Source: Bacteroidota bacterium
GTDB taxonomy: Bacteria > Bacteroidota > Ignavibacteria > SZUA-365
Length of the DNA: 8,742 bases
Assembly: GCA_023432805.1 (NCBI GenBank)
Contig: JAEYUG010000031.1
Span: 1-8,742 of the forward strand
Reading direction: 5' to 3'
How positions within the stretch are numbered: position 1 is the stretch's first letter; every line of letters begins with the position of its first letter. A program made the position numbers and the translations under genes. The notes beneath the pieces are model-generated. The model did no database searches. It had not been told where the DNA came from and was given only the letters and a program-made list of their open reading frames with translations. Below, one piece after another: positions 6,900 to 8,742 of the stretch.

Positions 6900-7724
6900 C
6901 TACTTTCTGCCGTAGCAGGAGTCTGCAGGCTGCACCACGTTGAAGGTCATCACCTCCTGATGCACGATGCGTCGTGCGAAGGTCAGGGGGATCCGTCCGC
7001 GCAGCATCAGGAACGCAGCCTCCGAACCGTCACCCACGACGAGTCCGAAGGGACGGCTCATCCAGAAGTTCCCCGATTCCTTGATGACGATGGGATTGAA
7101 CAGGTCTGTGGGATTCTCCGGATTCGGGAAGCGCGCATCGATGTCGATGCGGATGCGCGCGCAATCCTTGAACACCTGCGACTCGGTGGTCACGCTCTGC
7201 ACACCCACATAGGTTGCCTTCACGCGGAAATAGATTTGCACGAGGGGAATGCCCGTGAATTCGAAATTGATCAGATCCCACGACAGATTCGGGACGATCA
7301 GATACGGCAGCAGCAGGATTTCCTTCGGCAGGGTGCTTCCCCCGGGAAGCCCCGGCAGTAGCGAGAAGTTGCGCAGGGCGGGACTCGACATATACACGCC
7401 GTCGCCTCCCTTCCTCACATAGACCGTATCGATGGTGCTCGCTCCCCCCTGCACGGTTTCGATCGCCTGCACGGCCCACGTGGTGGTGTCGAGCATGGTC
7501 GTGCCGACCATGGTCGCGGTGCGGCGAGCGACGTCCTTCTTCAGTCCGCCGGTCTGGCCGGTGGTGTCGACGCGGTAGTACCAGGTCGAACCGCCGATGG
7601 TGGGGTAGAAGCCCTGGTCGGCGTAGATCTGCGAACCGGCATTCGAGGCGACGGGATCGTCGCCGGCGCAGGCCGTCACGAGCACGGCACAGGCGGCGAG
7701 GCAGGCGAAGAGGAGTGGTCTCAT
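6900..7724 (-). CDS. Lipoprotein of unknown function
   Basis: I do not recognise this 274-residue protein. Residues 1-19 form a lipoprotein signal with lipobox VTAC (Cys19). The mature part begins with polar residues, then YPTIGGSTWYYRVDT (about 40-54). That resembles the 'Y-P-x-x-x-G-x-x-W-x-Y' opening seen in many uncharacterised Bacteroidota/Ignavibacteria lipoproteins that are probably all-beta. The remainder alternates hydrophobic and polar residues like a beta-sandwich, with aromatic stretches such as LSWDLINFEF. Two further Cys (188 and 270) could form a disulphide. No enzymatic motif is visible. The ATG at 7724 has AAAGGA six bases upstream, inside the last codons of rdgB, with only three bases between the two genes. 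It is probably the last gene of the right-hand unit, as the terminator follows. The link with nucleotide-pool cleaning may be positional only. Confidence 0.85.
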   Translation of the reverse strand: MRPLLFACLAACAVLVTACAGDDPVASNAGSQIYADQGFYPTIGGSTWYYRVDTTGQTGGLKKDVARRTATMVGTTMLDTTTWAVQAIETVQGGASTIDTVYVRKGGDGVYMSSPALRNFSLLPGLPGGSTLPKEILLLPYLIVPNLSWDLINFEFTGIPLVQIYFRVKATYVGVQSVTTESQVFKDCARIRIDIDARFPNPENPTDLFNPIVIKESGNFWMSRPFGLVVGDGSEAAFLMLRGRIPLTFARRIVHQEVMTFNVVQPADSCYGRK

Positions 7725-7727
7725 CGG

Positions 7728-8330
7728 TTATCCTTTCAGATGCTGCGCGAGCCAGCTGCGGAACTGCATCATGGCGCGGGCGCGGTGGCTCAGGGTGTTC
7801 TTTTCATCGATCGACAGCTCGGCATAGGTGCGTGACAGGTCTGCCGGGCGGAAGATCGGGTCGTACCCGAAGCCGTTCGTGCCGGTGGCTTCGAGGGTGA
7901 TCACCCCTTCGACGCGGCCCTCGAAGGTTTCCGGGCGGCCCATGCCCGCAGTCGCGATCACGGTGCGGAAACAGGCCTGACGCCTGCGCGCCGGGACCTG
8001 CGTCATCGTGCGCAACAGCTTGCGCACATTGTCGGCATAGGTCGCGCCTTCGCCCGCATAGCGTGCCGAATACACCCCCGGCGCACCGAGCAGGTAATAC
8101 ACCTCGAGTCCCGTATCGTCGGCCACAGAGGGCAGCCCCGTGAACACATGCGCCGCCAGCGCCTTCTTGATCGCATTGTCTTCGAGCGTTTCGCCGTCTT
8201 CGTCGACGGGCGGCATGCCGGGGAAGTCCGACAGATCCTTCAGCGTGACCGGAAGTCCCTCGAGCAGTGCACGCAGCTCGGTGGTCTTGTGGGGATTGTT
8301 CGAGGCGAGAACGATGGTGTCGATCATCAT
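7728..8330 (-). CDS. rdgB: RdgB/HAM1 non-canonical purine NTP pyrophosphatase
   Basis: This cytosolic enzyme hydrolyses ITP, dITP and XTP to the monophosphate and pyrophosphate, keeping deaminated purines out of DNA and RNA. The product is 200 residues, against 197 for E. coli RdgB. The family motifs occur in order: LASNNPHKTTEL near the N-terminus (Lys15 for phosphate contact), DEDGETLEDNA (about 43-53, acidic metal site), ADDTGLEV (70-77, catalytic Asp), GVYSARYAGEG (85-95), TNGFGYDPIF (151-160) and SHRARA (181-186, base recognition). The start is ATG 8330 or the adjacent ATG 8327. Neither has a ribosome site, but only these place the strand-1 motif at the usual distance from the N-terminus. 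The frame runs open further upstream through the EthD gene, which is a shadow. It lies 26 bases after the EthD gene and 3 before the lipoprotein gene. No unusual substitutions are seen. Confidence 0.96.
   Translation of the reverse strand: MMIDTIVLASNNPHKTTELRALLEGLPVTLKDLSDFPGMPPVDEDGETLEDNAIKKALAAHVFTGLPSVADDTGLEVYYLLGAPGVYSARYAGEGATYADNVRKLLRTMTQVPARRRQACFRTVIATAGMGRPETFEGRVEGVITLEATGTNGFGYDPIFRPADLSRTYAELSIDEKNTLSHRARAMMQFRSWLAQHLKG
7731..7736 (-). promoter_or_regulatory. Shine-Dalgarno site of the lipoprotein gene, inside rdgB
   Basis: AAAGGA on the minus strand is formed by the last two sense codons of rdgB (Lys-Gly) just before its TAA, and lies six bases before ATG 7724. This suggests translation of the lipoprotein is coupled to that of rdgB. 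Confidence 0.7.
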
Positions 8331-8356
8331 GGGCGTGGTGTCGATGGGGGATAGCG

Positions 8357-8677
8357 TCAGGTGGATGCGGACGTCAGGTCGAAGACGAGCAGTTCGGGGG
8401 CCTGGCGGGCGTTGTCCATGAGCTCCCGTGCGAGCCGCCGTCCCTCGGGGGAAGCCATCGCACGATTCATCGCGTCTTCGTCGTCGAAGTACTGGTCGAT
8501 GGAGGCCAGCACGTGGACGCTGCCGAGGGGACGCTGTGCGATGCGCGCCTGTTCGATGCGGAGGGTGCCGGGCAGGGCGCCCGCGATCGGCAGATACACG
8601 TCGTCGAGGTATGGGACGAGGGCATCCAGGGTCTGGACGGTCTCGCGCGGCGTGAAGAGATGCGTGAGTTTGATCAT
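8357..8677 (-). CDS. EthD-family small protein
   Basis: A 106-residue protein of the EthD family, small dimeric alpha/beta-barrel (ferredoxin-like) proteins first noted in ether degradation but widespread and mostly without a known reaction. Family traits seen are the opening MIKLTHLF strand, YLDDVYLPIAGALPG (about 23-37, the H/Y-x-P-L region), and the acidic segment FDDEDAMNRAMASPEG (64-79), followed by a helix and a final strand LLVFDL. The length fits the family. No signal peptide or cofactor motif is present. The ATG at 8677 is the only sensible start. A GAAGG directly touches it with no spacer, so Shine-Dalgarno pairing is doubtful; see the promoter entry for a leaderless reading. It is the first gene of the right-hand unit, ahead of rdgB. 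Its job is not clear from context. Confidence 0.85.
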   Translation of the reverse strand: MIKLTHLFTPRETVQTLDALVPYLDDVYLPIAGALPGTLRIEQARIAQRPLGSVHVLASIDQYFDDEDAMNRAMASPEGRRLARELMDNARQAPELLVFDLTSAST

Positions 8678-8681
8678 CCTT

Positions 8682-8712
8682 CAAAAGTACGCCACTGCGC
8701 ACCGCATAACAA
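8682..8712 (-). promoter_or_regulatory. Bacteroidota-type promoter of the EthD-rdgB-lipoprotein unit
   Basis: On the minus strand TTG (8712-8710), then 20 bases, then TACTTTTG (8689-8682), an exact match to TAnnTTTG. This is the -33/-7 form described for the primary sigma factor of Bacteroidota. Only four bases separate the -7 element from ATG 8677, so transcription would begin at or within a base or two of the start codon. The match was found by eye in a short region and could be chance. Confidence 0.55.
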
Positions 8713-8724
8713 TGGGGTGGGAGG

Positions 8725-8742
8725 ACGGACGCCCTCGTCCGT
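8725..8742. repeat. Perfect 7-bp hairpin at the right window edge
   Basis: ACGGACG (8725-8731) and CGTCCGT (8736-8742) are perfect inverted repeats with a 4-base loop, ending at the last base of the window. The stem may extend further. It could be part of a terminator for a gene beyond the edge; what follows cannot be seen. Confidence 0.4.

Noticed and set aside
8331..8702. Upstream extension of rdgB to 8702
   Set aside because: It overlaps the EthD gene in another frame and adds Arg/Pro-rich text not found in RdgB proteins; 200 residues from 8330 fit the family.

Overview
The window is a GC-rich stretch in which every supportable gene lies on the minus strand, so the text reads right to left in gene order. 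The likely source is a bacterium of the Bacteroidota/Chlorobiota/Ignavibacteria side of the FCB group, perhaps a high-GC lineage such as Kapabacteria. The reasons are a tandem set of SurA-type foldases, two of them predicted lipoproteins; a promoter matching the Bacteroidota TTG-N20-TAnnTTTG form; and mixed use of Shine-Dalgarno sites (strong before two genes, absent before several). This is inference; no 16S or marker gene is present.

Right-hand module (8742 to 6864): a small EthD-family protein, then RdgB/HAM1 (non-canonical purine NTP pyrophosphatase), then a lipoprotein of unknown function whose ribosome site sits inside the last codons of rdgB. The module ends in a strong GC-rich inverted repeat that looks like an intrinsic terminator.

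Left-hand module (6855 to 1): a sigma70-like promoter directly after the terminator drives four closely spaced genes. The first two encode large paralogous lipoproteins, each with three parvulin-type peptidyl-prolyl isomerase modules (called A and B here). The third is a standard-length periplasmic SurA with two parvulin modules. The fourth is an M16 zinc protease that runs off the left edge of the window. Together they look like an envelope protein-folding unit: SurA and the two lipoprotein foldases would act on secreted and outer-membrane proteins. The role of the protease, which shows no signal peptide, is unclear.

The most notable points are these. (1) Of the eight parvulin modules, only the first two of protein A keep both conserved active-site histidines; SurA has lost a different one in each of its two modules. 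(2) Foldase B has a clear lipoprotein signal but no ATG, GTG or TTG in frame before it, which suggests a CTG start overlapping the stop of A. (3) An in-frame 15-bp minisatellite gives the M16 protease a repeated Thr-Thr-Ala-Ala-Arg tail. (4) The EthD gene promoter places the start codon at the expected transcription start, suggesting a leaderless message. No RNA genes, mobile elements or CRISPR arrays were seen, and no gene-free stretch exceeds 300 bases.
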